From: Sclerotinia nivalis
Lineage: Eukaryota; Ascomycota; Leotiomycetes; Helotiales; Sclerotiniaceae
Reading direction: 5' to 3'
Assembly: GCA_029531795.1 (NCBI GenBank)
Contig: JAPEIS010000005.1
Coordinates: 1,362,001-1,426,000 of the forward strand
Length of the DNA stretch: 64,000 nucleotides
Shown: one piece after another, positions 1-11,723 of the stretch
Layout: the number at the start of each line of letters is the position of its first letter
Numbering within the stretch: the stretch's first letter is position 1
Position numbers and translations under genes: made by a program
The notes under the pieces: model-generated
Databases searched by the model: none
What the model saw: only the letters and a program-made list of their open reading frames with translations
Told to the model about the DNA's origin: nothing

Positions 1-1408
1 CAGAAGGAGGATAGCGCTACCGGCAGCAAAGAATCTACACCGGATGTTGATTCTAACATTGATGAAGAAGTTGCGGATGCCACTGATGACAGAGCTATTA
101 CTGAAGTCACCAATGAGCGTTGGGCTGCCGTACCAGGTGCAGTTGCTGTTCAAGGAACAAAACCTCTTGAATCCGACGACTTGGAAATGAAAGCGGACCA
201 ACCATTCCAACGTGATTGGTATAATTTATACTGCAATCAGACCGTGTTTGTATTCTTCAGTATCTTCCAAACTCTCTATCAACGATTCAAGGATATCAAA
301 GATGCAGAGAGCTCCGCAAGAGCAGAAATAGAACGGGCAAAGAGTGGCAAGCCTGCGAAACAAATCGGTCTGCTAAGCGATAGAAACGATGATTTTACAA
401 GTATTGAAGATGGCGAGACCTGCTACTCCAAAGTCTTGAGCCACGTCGAAAAATTCATCAAAGGCGAGATTGAAGAAACCAAGTACCAGGACTACCTCCG
501 GCATTACTATTTGCAGACTGGATGGAAAATCTACACCATTACCGATCTTCTCAAGAGTCTTTGCCGCCTTGGTTCCATTTGCTCCTCTCCCGATTCTAAG
601 GAGAAGACCCCGGATCTCATTGACCAATTCCTCCGGAACAGAGAATCGAAAGAAACATCGTATAACATTGAGATCAATTTACGGAAACAAGCTGATAAAT
701 ATATCAAAGATTCGGAATTGTTCTTGATCAGATGGGTACGTAATTCCCGGTTCCCTTTATACGTATTTACTAACAGGATATCAGTACCCCAAAAAGAATG
801 AAGCCACATCACAGTGGGTTCATCGAGATGAAACTACTTTCGATCTCGATATCATGCAGAGAAAGGAGCGTTGGCAATACTATACATCTTCTTATGTCCG
901 CATTGAACCTACCGAAGGCGTACCCCGCAGACTTCTTCGCAAGAGCCTCCTAACCCGCAATTTGTCATCAGGAGACACCGATTCGGAAGACGGCTCTAAC
1001 CAACGGAAACCCCTTATTTGGGGCGAAGATTTAACACTTAGAATCTGTGTGAATAGCTACAAGATCATCTACAAGGAACCCGGCGTTGAATACTTCATAT
1101 ATGCTGATAAAGCTTTAGGCGGTGGTGAAGATGGTGAGACTAGACAGAGATTAAAGAAAGTTGAGGAGTCAAGAAATCAAAGATTTCATGAGAAGTTCGG
1201 GATGAATAATCAATGGATGAAGGAAAAGAGCCACGAGGAGGTTAGCAGGATTAATCAGGAATTCAGGAAATGGGTAAATGAGGGTGTCCTCCCCTCGACG
1301 CAGGCTGCTGGTGCCAGTATCAGTGTCGCTTCCGGTTCAGCATTGGCGGCACCACCTTCAGCTACAGCTACAGCAGCCGTAGATAACGAAGTTGATATGG
1401 CTGGCTAA
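1..1408 (+). CDS. SIN3: SIN3 transcriptional corepressor, C-terminal part (5' end outside the window)
   Basis: This is the 3' part of the gene for the scaffold of the Sin3-Rpd3 histone deacetylase complex, a nuclear corepressor. Frame 1 is open from base 1. The visible exons are 1-735 and 785-1408, joined across a 49-nt intron (GTACGT...ATCAG), and encode 452 residues. The segment with NLYCNQTVFVFFSIFQTLYQ, followed by YYLQTGWKIYTITDLLKSL and, after the intron, YPKKNEATSQWVHRDETTF, matches the conserved C-terminal Sin3 domain. The tail after about residue 410 is Ala/Ser/Thr-rich and looks unstructured. The PAH repeats and the HDAC-interaction region must lie upstream of the window. The gene runs convergent with DUR3. 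The family call is firm; the exact intron border is inferred from phase. Confidence 0.9.
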
Positions 1409-2483
1409 GTCCAGAAGGTATTTTTTGTCAAAACGGGGCTGGATATGGGAGGAGTTCTGGAAGGGTTTCATAACGACATCTCATTTGATTTGGACTTTTT
1501 TTTTCGTTTGGCAAATTTCAAAGAGCTTGAATTCCTCCGACCATGTGGCTGTCATGGATTTGTTTGCGAAGGCTGGCATGGATATCTCGTTCTATGAAGA
1601 GAGCATTTGGACTTACTGGAGTATCTAGTAGTCTCTCTCGCTTCCATTTCTTAGTAAAAACTGGTAACTTGGGTATGTTTCTAAATGTTGTATGATAGAC
1701 TAAATTAAATAAGTTCAATGAATCTGTGCTTGAGGAGTGCTGTGAAGTGTGAGATGTCAATGAAGCATGATGGGTGAAATTAATCAATCGCTTCTGATAT
1801 GTTGAATCAGTTCTATATGATCATTAGTGCCCGCCACAGTGGCGCCGCTAGTGTGGCTGCACGGCATCTACGAACGTCGGTTCCTAAATAACTATCAAGT
1901 ATCGAAATCCACATCATACGCTTCCAATACCTTTCCCTAACTCTAAACCGCGCGCACGCCTATATTGGATCTAAGTACTGTCGGTGGAACCGATATGGTG
2001 AAGTGAAACCTCAATGGTAATAACAGTATTATTCGTATTTGATTTGCCTAAAGAACTAGAACTATGGAAATACCGAACTATATAGAGTTCGGTCCCTCGC
2101 TGCCGAGGCACTAGCGTCAATACCAGTGATTCACGTGATCGATATCTCGACAAGTACCCTCAGTATTTCTTCATACTTCTACAATAGGCCAGACCAATAA
2201 ATTTACTCTGGTGGCAGCGGAGTGATCCTCAGCTATAGTTTGACTGCTTCCCGGGAGTGGACAATTATAAAAGGAGTCAACCAGTTTCACAACCGGCCTC
2301 ACGTCACTAACATAAAATTTCGGCTTCATAGAGGTATTGTTTTGCATTCACAAGCTGTGTATATTTGTACTTGTTTCCCCACCCCTTTCACAAAAAGCAA
2401 AAATATCCCGCAAAGTTCCTGGTATCATCAAGCATCCCTTCCATACCATTCCACAAAAAACACCTCTTTTCCCAGCAAATCCC
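1409..2483. other. Intergenic spacer between convergent SIN3 and DUR3
   Basis: This spacer of about 1.1 kb holds the 3' flanks of two convergent genes. Short open frames occur, but none has a recognisable domain or paired splice signals. No RNA gene or repeat was seen. Confidence 0.6.
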
Positions 2484-4716
2484 CTACTGAGCAGTAACCT
2501 CGCTCTTACTCGCAATGTCTTTCTCACTACGCTCAATAGGTGGCGTCTCAATTCCATCACCCTTTACGCCCTCAACATATGTAGCTTCCGGTCTATGATG
2601 TCTACTTGGATGTTGTTTTCCGGTAATATCCAAATAGATTGCCTTTGCCGTTCTCGCCAACGAATGTCTACCCTCAAACACAGGATAAACACCCACTGTT
2701 AATGTACTGCCTATCAACCAGATAATACCCACCACAACCCACCCTGTGAAGAATTTCTCGGAGAAAATATATCCGCTGCCGTACATAGGCATTGGCCACA
2801 ATATCAATAATGCAAGTGTAAGAATGACGGTCATACCCTTTGCGATTTTCGAAGCCCGCAGAAGTTTTACTTGTTCGAGGGCTTCTTCCGCGGCCGATGT
2901 ACGTGATTCGCCTGGTACTAGTTCGAGGTCTACATCGGCTTCCCCTGCTAAATCGTGATCGTCGCCTCTGCGGATTTCGGCCATTGATTTCCAGTCGTAT
3001 TTATCCCAGCCGAAGATCAGGGTGAACAAGGGTGTGAAGATAAGAGGTGAAAGAAGAGCCGTGACGTTTCCTGCTAACATGGGGTTGTTGGAACCGGTGC
3101 AATCGACGTCCAGGGTGCCGCATTCTTTTTTAGCGGTGACGAGCCAGGCTATGACAGCGCAGATGAGGCCTAGAGGAGGAGTGAGTGTGGCGGCCCATCG
3201 GTTGTGACCAGCCCACATGATCGTCAGAGTTGCGGGAATCACGGCTGAGGAGATGATTACACCCATCATTAGGTAAAGATAACCCATTGAGATACCAGCG
3301 TAGTATAAACCTGTTGAGAAAGCAGCCATGAATAAACCAAATCCGATGACCATTGCGTGACTCATGTATATCAATCTCTTTCCACTTGCGCCGGGGTTTA
3401 AATATGTTTGATAGATATCATATGTGAAGATAGAGGATACGGCGATGAGCTCGGCAGATGATGCCGATGTAACGGCCATGAAGACGATCAAAAGTGTGCA
3501 GACAGCACCACCACTTCCGAGGAGAGCGACGGCGGCATATGGAAGTACGAGACCTGCTGAGACATCGGCGGGATCCATGCGATTGGGATAGGTGGGAAAG
3601 ACGGGATTGCCTTCGAGAGCAATGGCCGCTAGACCCATAGTTGTCGCACAGAGCCATGGGATGGCAAACCAAGAGATTCCACCCATGATGTATCCCGGAA
3701 GGGCATGAACTGGAGATGCTGCGATGGCCTTGTTATAGTATCCATTGTCCAAGAAGACCGTTCCAAAATTTCCAACGATATTGATCACGAAGAAGATAGC
3801 ACCTTCTGACGATTTCATGGTAAGATAGCTACCACCGGAATTGCCCTCGACTGGATGATCAGCAGCTGCCTCGACCAAAAGATCAAAGACTGCTTTTGGT
3901 GATCCGAGTACATCACTTGTTGCGTAGGCGGTGAATGCGAAGATTAGGATGATAATCAAAAGCATAAAGGTATGCACCCAGTCGGTGAGGAAAGTAGCTT
4001 TAATACCACCGAACATGGTGTACATGACGACACCTAGTGGTAAGAGGAAACATGCTAAGGGATGTAAGTAGTTGGTCATTGAATGTTATATGGTTCTCTC
4101 TTACCCGCGGCTGTAGGCATTCCAGTCAAAGAGGACACCACAGCTGAACCGCCCGTTAAAAGCATTGCAGTAACAAGAATGTTTGTCATTAAACCAAAGA
4201 CCGTAAAGACGATGTGAGCATGTACTCCATATCTAGCTTTGATAACCTCAAGGAAAGTCTACACTCCATCAGTATGTTTCTATCCCTGCTGAATTGGTCA
4301 AACCTACATGAGCATTTGGTGCTCTTCTCTTCAACTCAATGGCAATAGTCGCAAACAATAAGATCTGAACTGTGGCTCCGGATGCATACCAAAAAGGTCC
4401 GGAAACACCATACTTGTATGCAACACCAGAGCTTTGCAGTAGTGTAGCAGCCCAAGTCCATGATGATACCACCGCAGATGCAACCAACCCTGATTTCACT
4501 GTTCTTCCAGCTGTGCTAAACATTTCTGATGTTTGCAACTCATGATTATACCGTTTGAGGATCCATGTCACAAGGATCTAGTTGACTCAAAAGTTAGTTT
4601 GAGACTCAATTGTAGCAGTTAGACGTAAAACTTACCATGCCAAATGCGAAAAGAGCTCCTAGACCAAGGACAATTCCATATCCCCAGCTAGAGTTGAGTG
4701 GAGGTGCGATTGACAT
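2484..4716 (-). CDS. DUR3: Urea active transporter, SSS family (DUR3)
   Basis: This is a plasma-membrane urea/polyamine symporter of the sodium:solute symporter family. Exons on the minus strand are 4716-4636, 4577-4308, 4258-4105 and 4054-2484, giving 691 residues, normal for fungal DUR3. The run [17 protein letters not shown], then [40 protein letters not shown] and [20 protein letters not shown] are family hallmarks, followed by many hydrophobic segments and a hydrophilic C-terminus. I chose the ATG at 4716 (MSIAPPL...). An upstream ATG at 4920 with a GTTAGT donor can only be joined out of frame, so that stretch is probably 5' leader. The large last exon has no interruption. Nitrogen control is suggested by the GATA sites at 4994-5218. 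Family call firm; N-terminus moderately sure. Confidence 0.93.
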
Positions 4717-4993
4717 ATTCGATGAAGAGGTATATTCAACCCAATGCAATGGACAAAATGTTGTACTCACAGAGTTAATCAGAATCTACGAATGTGACAC
4801 AAGAGGGGACAAGCTGCATATTATATCGTATCATACTGGTACAAGGGAGGGCTTTTTGTGGTACTGATAACTGTGATACTAACCATTCACGGGAAGACTA
4901 AACTTTTTTTTGGCAGACATGATATCTTGGTATTGTTACCTACATGAGTTGCTCACCATATAGTGAATAATAGATGTGTATGAAAGAAAGTCG

Positions 4994-5218
4994 TTATCAC
5001 AGCGGAAATTTGACGTCTGTCTGATAGATAACGTTGAATAATGGTAATTTTATCGAATAAAAACATATGGATTAGGTTCCTCAGATCCTTGCTGTCTGAC
5101 TGCATCAGCGGGAGCTTGGACATTTGGGGGTTAAGCGGTTGTTGTGATAGATAAAGATTAGCCCTTGATTGGCTGTTGTAGAATTGATAAGGAACAATTT
5201 CTCGAAAGCCATCGATAA
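4994..5218 (-). promoter_or_regulatory. Cluster of eight GATA-factor sites and a CCAAT box upstream of DUR3
   Basis: Eight HGATAR matches (either strand) lie within 225 bp: 4994-4999, 5022-5027, 5026-5031, 5050-5055, 5145-5150, 5149-5154, 5185-5190 and 5213-5218. Two pairs overlap as TGATAGATAA. A CCAAT pentamer on the DUR3 strand is at 5168-5172. The cluster sits about 280-500 nt before the DUR3 ATG. In fungi AreA/NIT2-type GATA factors bind such paired sites to switch on nitrogen-source transporters when ammonium is scarce. The sites are seen directly; the role is inferred from the gene. Confidence 0.65.
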
Positions 5219-6136
5219 GGAAACTTGAGCTGCCCTAAAAAAAAATAGAGAAGAAGTGCAAAAGACAGGGAAAAGGGTATGAGTTATGGTTAGATGGCGA
5301 CATCGAGCGGGGTAGGATCATAAATCGACAATAGGATGTTCTTCAAAGCATTCCGATACCGCAATACTACCCAGTACTCTACGAAAACCGAATCCATTCA
5401 CAGACTTCTTTCCGCTCAGTCAGATACGGGGCGCCCCGATCTTTCGACCCCACGGAGAAGCATACCTCCACGGGGATGAAAACAAAAGCACCTGCATCTT
5501 GCATCTTGCATATTGGTTCGAGGCCTTGTCACTGCCTCCAAGCACCAATCAAAAGAAAATTCTTTTGAACCTCTCTTCTAAGTGTTCGAAAATGGATATC
5601 TAGAAAATCAATCAACAAAATGATACATTCATAATCCCACCAAAGATAGTTTGATACCACTCCCCTGCATGGGCAGACTTGCCCAAGCTCTTTCCAATGG
5701 GTATTCATCTGAATATCTGGCTTTCACTCGTCCCAAGCACCCATATACGTGCATGTTGAGAATGTTTAGATAAGCAAGGAATGATCCCTGAATCTATTTT
5801 CCATCTGTGTAAGTCATCCCAGAATTTGGCAAGTCAAACGAACGATAATATATAGACAACAGGAACCTGAAACTTCAGGATATTGAGAACAATGATTCAT
5901 TAATAATCCTTCCTAAAAACATAAGACCAAATTGATTCTTGCCCAAGATCAAAATATCACCAAAAGCATCAACCCATTCCAATGAAACTCCATCCCACGC
6001 CCTCCCCGAACCATTCCTCTTTCCAGCCTGATATATCCTGAGACCCATATTTGTTGATACAATTTTGGTATATCCTCAACCAAGCTCTTCTTACAACTTC
6101 CACTGGCCTCCTCGATCACCAACCCTAAGCAGTATT
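5219..6136. other. Intergenic spacer upstream of DUR3
   Basis: This spacer lies between the DUR3 promoter and the 3' end of the zinc-ribbon gene. It has poly-A/C-rich stretches and only short open frames without recognisable content. Confidence 0.5.
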
Positions 6137-6625
6137 TTATGCGTACTGCATAGGCTGTTGTTGTTTTCCACCTGGCGGACCTCCTCCCCATCCAGGATTC
6201 GCAGGGCCACCACCGCCACCACCGCCACCAGGTGGCGGCTGATTCTGTAATGGCACTTGGCCTCCTCCATTTATTTGAGATTGTACATCTGGTCGATTTT
6301 GAAGTGGTTGCGCGAAATTGCAGATCGAGCAGACGACATCTTCATAGGCATGGAAGCTCAATGGCAAAACTGGAATGAAGCAGAAGGTAAACCACGGATG
6401 TCTCTTTATGACTTTGGCCGAATAATTTCCCTAATCAAATAAATCAGTTGTTGAAAGAGTAAAGAGTTAATCAAAGACATACGCAGTTATGACATTGGCA
6501 TAATACATTCTCGTATCCTTGAAGTTGGGAAGAGAACTCTAGGTAAGTGTTAGCTAAAGAATAATGAACTCTTAATGATTGGAAGCTCTCATACCATGTT
6601 CTCCACAGGTGAAAATGAAGCACAT
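6137..6625 (-). CDS. Small zinc-ribbon protein with Gly/Pro-rich tail
   Basis: Three exons (6625-6595, 6538-6483, 6430-6137) encode 126 residues. The introns start with GTATG and GTATG and end with CCTAG and ATTAG, and all phases agree. The N-terminal half carries two CxxC pairs, Cys26-Cys29 (CHNC) and Cys63-Cys66 (CSIC), around a hydrophobic core RHPWFTFCFIPVLPLSFH. This is the arrangement of a small family of eukaryotic zinc-ribbon proteins that begin MxFIF and are poorly characterised. The last 45 residues are Gln/Gly/Pro-rich with a run of eight glycines, and look disordered. Earlier ATGs upstream are not in a conserved context, so the start at 6625 is preferred. The biochemical role is unknown; zinc binding is inferred from the cysteine pattern. 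Confidence 0.8.
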
Positions 6626-7585
6626 TTTGATGAAGATCCGCTTTCTGAGGTAAATGTTGATGAAGTTTATCTTTCCCCAGGAATTCAATCAATTTATGAT
6701 GAGCAATAATGAATGTAAATATAAAATACCTTAGTTAGTATTGCGAATGAGGCGCGTCATATAATCACCAGCAAGGATCGAGGCTGTGCAATCCCATGCA
6801 CGATCATGTTCGGGATTCCGGGCATGTTCTCTTTCATTATTAAGGGCTTTTAATTGGCGCTAAAATTACGGTTGACGCTAAGCAATCTCTTAGCGAGTTT
6901 TTTTTCTTTTTTTTTTCTTGAATAGAGTCATAAACTCAAAATCTTCTGTGGAATTTCTTTCTCTTTTCTCTTCAAGCGTCGTCCTCATCAACGCTGCGTT
7001 TCTATGCTACAAACAGATATACTTGTTTACTCAGGTATATCAGGTCGCTTGCGATCAATTATTTGCATATGAGAAATTCGGAGTACTCTTCAAAATTACC
7101 TCGTTCCTTTTTCTTTGGACAAAGATGAACAGGTCTGCCCGTGAGGGTTCGGCGTGATTTCACGTCTGCAATTGGCATCAGAAAAGCAGGGCATGGTCAC
7201 TCTCTATATATCAAATCCGAAAGGAGGAGAGAAAAGAGTTGTGTGCTATTGTTCCTATGGGAGAGCCGTTGCGAAGATTGTGTGTGCTGAGGCATGACAC
7301 TTAAGTGCAATACGTGGCGTGCTAGACTTGCCATTACTTCGGTGATGACAAGTTGGGTACAATTCGATTCCGATTACTCTGTTGAGGACGACGCTTCACC
7401 AATTTTTTTCTTAGGTCAGTGATCACATTTCACCTTTTGAATTGGGATACTACTAATGAATTCGGATCTTTCATTCATACTCAGTACTCGGAAACATTCG
7501 ATCGACTAGCTCCTTTCGAAATCGACCAATGCCACCTCCGCGAGTACTCCATAGGCCGGAATTGTTCAAATCCTATTGCGACGAT
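6626..7585. other. Intergenic spacer
   Basis: This spacer of just under 1 kb contains a T-rich tract at 6899-6917 on the upstream side of the zinc-ribbon gene. No supported gene was seen. A plus-strand open frame at 7419-7706 is antisense to the next gene's C-terminus. Confidence 0.5.
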
Positions 7586-8452
7586 CTACGATGAGAACGA
7601 ACTCTCCACGTCTTCTCCCTCTTTTTCAACTGTGTACAATTTTTTGCTACTCTCTAGCAAATTAAACAACCCGTTCAACTCGTCCAGAAGAGCCTCACTA
7701 TCTTGACTTCCGTCTCTGGCCCTTTGAAACAACTCCAGGATCTGCCGACCTGTGGTATCGATCTTTTCCTTCAATCTTTCCGATGCTTTGAACAAAGTTG
7801 CGCTCGATTTTTCTCCGACAATTGACATACGTGCCTGCTTCAGGGCTTCCACGACTTGTGAGATTTGGCGGTTGAGCTGTTCATACAGTGTGTCTTCTGA
7901 ATCATTTATTTTCTTGACGTTGTTGCCTTGTTGATGTCGGTTGCCATAGTGATTTGAATCCTCCGTCTGTTCTGGAATTTTTGAAACACTATCCAATTTC
8001 AAGCACCATAATTGTCTCAGAATCCTGTCTGGTGTGTACTTCTTGACACTCTGGACGTCGGTATCATACTCTTTGAGAACTTCAGAGTAAACGGTTCCTG
8101 CCTCCTTGACTACAGTGCGCAATTTCTTCATGGCTTTTCCAAAAGGTAAGGCGTTCTTGTGTGTTGCGTCTTCATAGTCGCTACTTGAGTCGAACACAAG
8201 CTCTATGTTTTCTAGACTCAGGATCCGACCTCTATTCTTAGTCCTTCTATCGAAAACCGGGCCTAGTCGATACTCAGGTCTGTATCTTTCAAAGGCAGCT
8301 CTTGGTGGCTCTGAGGCATATGCGAAGTAAGGATTGGAGGCTCGATGGTACTCATCATACAATGACTCAAATCTAGGCTCTCTTCCAAAAGGTCGAAGTC
8401 GATGTTCAGTAGGTCGATTCATCTTATCGCGTAAATTGTTTGACAACCGCAT
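7586..8452 (-). CDS. Hypothetical protein, charged with predicted coiled coil
   Basis: This is a single uninterrupted exon of 288 residues; I do not recognise it. The N-terminal third is Arg/Tyr/Pro-rich, for example REPRFESLYDEYHRASNPYF and RAAFERYRPEYRLGPVF, and looks disordered. From about residue 105 the sequence turns helical and charged. Heptad-like stretches such as LYEQLNRQISQVVEALKQAR and ASERLKEKIDTTGRQILELF suggest a coiled coil. No signal peptide, membrane segment or catalytic motif is visible. A second Met at residue 11 could be the true start. The gene is divergent from the CinA gene, and the two share about 550 bp of upstream DNA. The long frame and protein-like composition support a real gene; lineage-restricted distribution is a guess. 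Confidence 0.6.
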   Translation of the reverse strand: MRLSNNLRDKMNRPTEHRLRPFGREPRFESLYDEYHRASNPYFAYASEPPRAAFERYRPEYRLGPVFDRRTKNRGRILSLENIELVFDSSSDYEDATHKNALPFGKAMKKLRTVVKEAGTVYSEVLKEYDTDVQSVKKYTPDRILRQLWCLKLDSVSKIPEQTEDSNHYGNRHQQGNNVKKINDSEDTLYEQLNRQISQVVEALKQARMSIVGEKSSATLFKASERLKEKIDTTGRQILELFQRARDGSQDSEALLDELNGLFNLLESSKKLYTVEKEGEDVESSFSS

Positions 8453-9003
8453 TCGTTGGATCTCAAGAGGAATCAGTAGCCTTTAGCGAAACGGCTGTAG
8501 AGATTATGTGGGCTCATGCTCAAGAGGCAGGATGATGTTGGCTTTTGAGTCATTTCCCCTCATCTGGCTCGTACTCAATGGCTTCCAGCATGAATTATCA
8601 CACAATTGACTTTCATGATTCGTCAAGCATGTTACCGTGCATATCTGTATATCTCAAAAATTTCGTAGAACCTGTCACATTTTAGATTTTATAATGAACA
8701 AGCAATTTATCCATCAAACAAACGCTTCCTCCAATCAATTGTTGTGAAAGGATACCTACATGACCCAAAAATCCATAGGTGCATGCAGTGGGCCGCCATT
8801 AGGAAATCTTACCCCGCAATCGTCATGCTTTGAAATACAAAACCATTGACTTACTCTATCAAGCATGCATCAATACAATCAATAAATCATAAATGAAAAC
8901 ACAATTCCTTCCACAAAGAATTTTCATTCCTTCATCATTATTCTACAAACATCATCTCTTCTTTAAACCTAAGTACATTGGATCTAGGAAATCTTTACAA
9001 ACA
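8453..9003. other. Shared upstream region of divergent genes
   Basis: This region of about 550 bp lies between the hypothetical gene (-) and the CinA-domain gene (+). It is AT-rich with A/C-rich sequence just before the plus-strand ATG. In-frame codons from an ATG at 8893 run into the CinA gene. No other element was recognised. Confidence 0.5.
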
Positions 9004-10125
9004 ATGTCTGAAGCAAAGGAATTCCCACCGCAGAAGGTGAGGGAGGTGGTCATTGAGGTTATGGGTTTGTTGAAGGAGAGGGGGGAGACTGTTAGTGTGG
9101 CTGAAACTGTATGTTTTTTGACTTTGTTTTGGTTTTTGTTGTCTTTTGTCTTTTGTCTTTGATGTTTGGGCGGTTTGGGCGCTGGAAATAGTAGTTGTGT
9201 TGTTGATTGGGATGGAATGGGAATGGAAGGCAGGAGGCAGGAGAGGTGGAAAGAGTTTGTTGATTGTAGTTGGTGCTTTTGCTTTCTGGTTTGGCTTATT
9301 GCTGGAAGTTGGGAGGTATGGTTGATTTAGCTTGGGAAGAAGGGAAGAAATTGAGAGATATAGAAGTGGAAGTGATGGGAAGTGGGGCGACTCCGGTAGA
9401 TGAGCGATATGATAACAGAGGAAATGAGTATGAAAGAGAGAATGAATCTAACACGAAAACAGGCAGCAGGAGGTATAATATCCGCCTCCATCCTCAGTAC
9501 ACCTGGTGCAAGTAAAGTATTTAAAGGCGGTCTTACGGTTTATACTTTGGAATCGAGAATAGCTTTTGGTAATTCTACCGTTTTATTCTCTATCTTTCTC
9601 TTGTGCTTTCATATACCTTTCTTCTTTCCCGGAACCCCATACTGACATATCCACAAGCCGGTTGGACCCAAGAAATCATAACCTCCTACAGTGGACCTAC
9701 ACCAGATGTCGTGGCAGGTATTGCTGAAAATGTGAGGCCGAAATTGGGGAGTACATATTGTATTTGTGAGAGTGGGACTGCGGGGCCTGGAGCTAGTGGG
9801 GAGGGAGCAAATAGACAACCGTATGTACTTTATTTACTTTCTTATTCCTCGCTGTGTATTTTTCCCCTTCCGCTCTATTCTTCTTTTCCCATATGCGGTG
9901 AGAGATGGGAAAGGTATGGAAATCAGAAAAGACAATAGACAAATGCTAATATATTGTGCAACGGAAAGGGGATATGTAGCATTAGCTATAGCGACGGAAA
10001 ACGGAACGTATAAGAAAGATTTGAATACTGGGTTGGGAGGTGATAGGGAGGGAAACATGATTGTATTCGCTAGAGAGGCATTGGGATTTTTGAGGGAGGT
10101 TTTGAAGGGGAATGCGAAGATATGA
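9004..10125 (+). CDS. CinA C-terminal-domain protein (nicotinamide-nucleotide amidase-like)
   Basis: Four exons (9004-9108, 9463-9568, 9658-9820, 9969-10125) give 176 residues, the size of a stand-alone CinA C-terminal domain. The bacterial domain (PncC) deamidates NMN to NaMN; the fungal protein's substrate is not established. Seen in order are SVAETAAGGIISASILSTPG, GLTVYTLESRIAF, the AGWTQ junction created by splicing at 9568/9658, GPTPDVVAGIAENVRPKLGS, ESGTAGPGASG and GYVALAIATENG, all conserved in the family. Intron 1 is 354 nt, long for this window. The frame is open upstream to an ATG at 8893. That would add 37 residues rich in Lys/Arg/Phe and almost free of acids, so a mitochondrial form is possible. 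The domain call is firm, the start less so. Confidence 0.88.
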
Positions 10126-11723
10126 GTTTTCGGTTGGTGAGTGAGGGGAGAAAGGAGTGAGTTGAGACATATTTTTCGAGAAAATCTTGTCCAGAGCAAT
10201 GGAAATGTGACAAGAGCAGGGTACGTTGTACATTTTCTAACGGGAATTATGTAATTGGTCATTCTATGCCTGTGGACTATTCCATCCATCTCCTTCATCT
10301 GCTGTGTATCCGTCGTCGCTTCTTCATCTCCCCCATCAGCTACAGGAAAAAATCTTGCTAAGCTGCACCCCGAAAGCACCTATGAAGCATTCTCTGTTAT
10401 CCTACGTAGACAAGGTAAGTTCTCTTCTTCCCCGTCTCTTATCAATACACATGGACATCTCCTCCTGCGCTCTCATAAACATTCCCTCATTCTTCTCCCC
10501 AAACACCATAAATCCCACATAACAATCCCAGCCTACCCCATACCCATAACACATCCCGAATATCCCTTCAGCTAGATATATCCCAATATCCACCATATCG
10601 CACTTCCTCGCCGTCGCTTCACATACACATGCACATGCTGTACGGAACATCTGCCAAAAACCCATCTCCCTTTCCAAAACCAGCCCACATCATTTCCAAC
10701 AAAATCCTCCGCCCAAATACGCTATTCCCGTATGTTGGTCGGATTCTGGGTTATGTCATATTTCAATCCGAGCTACAGATAAGGTTATCTCTTCGGTTTT
10801 CCATTTCCATTTATTCAATTCGACATCAAATAGTAGATAGGTATATATCCCCAAAATACCCGCCTCAAGGAGAAGTAGAACGAGATGTTTATTATAGCTG
10901 AACAGGAATAAATGGAAGATTTTATTATAGTTTTATGTTAAAAATGGGACTTTTCAATTTATTAGATTTCTGGTAGGGGAGAGTGAAGATTGGGAAATCC
11001 AGAATGAATGGAATGATGGAATGATATGATGGTAGTGTAAACAACTTAACAAGGAAAGGACATTTTTGAGAATAGAATGGAATCTTAAACCACCAGTTTT
11101 ATATCTACCTACTGCTTTGTAAAAAAAAAGGAAGTATATTGATGTAAAAAATTCCAACTATCTTTTACATTCCAGATATTCCAATTGAAAAAGAAGGAAT
11201 TATATATCATTACCGTGTATCGTATCTAAACTACAGGATAGATTATGGCGATGACGACAGTGGAAGTATAAAGAAGCAGCAAGATCAATGATACAAGAAA
11301 GACAATAACTTTTAATGCCCTTTGGCAAGTAAGGACTTCTTATATGTAGCGCATAGGTATCTACATCTCACAATCAATCCAACCAGGAAATCGATCCCAC
11401 CAATCCATATATTCATAAACTCATGCCACAAACTATGCTACTGTCGAATATTGCGTTTGTAATTCTGGCCCTTATTCGTATCCAAAAACTCCGTTTTTCG
11501 CTTTGCCCGTATGTATTCCTTGTGGGGACCTTGTGAACCAATATGATTTTAATCATGAAATCCCAACAAGAACCCATTCCAATCGTGTAGATTGTGATGT
11601 GGTAGTAAACGCCGACTCAATATATCAAATACTCAGATCCAGGTCGAGCTGTCCTCGATATCTTCTGCACCAATGATACCAGACCCACCTCTCCTCATCC
11701 AAGTATATGAAGGCAAAATTTCC
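10126..11723. other. Intergenic spacer
   Basis: This spacer of 1.6 kb lies downstream of the CinA gene. Overlapping open frames on both strands between 10255 and 10680 have no recognisable domain and no consistent splice partners. The rest is AT-rich. No gene is supported. Confidence 0.5.

Noticed and set aside
4884..4920. Upstream coding exon for DUR3 (MSAKKKFSLPVN...)
   Set aside because: The only AG acceptor between its donor and the conserved sequence gives the wrong phase; the ATG at 4716 gives a family-like N-terminus without it.
10255..10680. Overlapping frames on both strands, one with a hydrophobic N-terminus
   Set aside because: No recognisable family, no consistent splicing, and both strands open together in simple-composition DNA.
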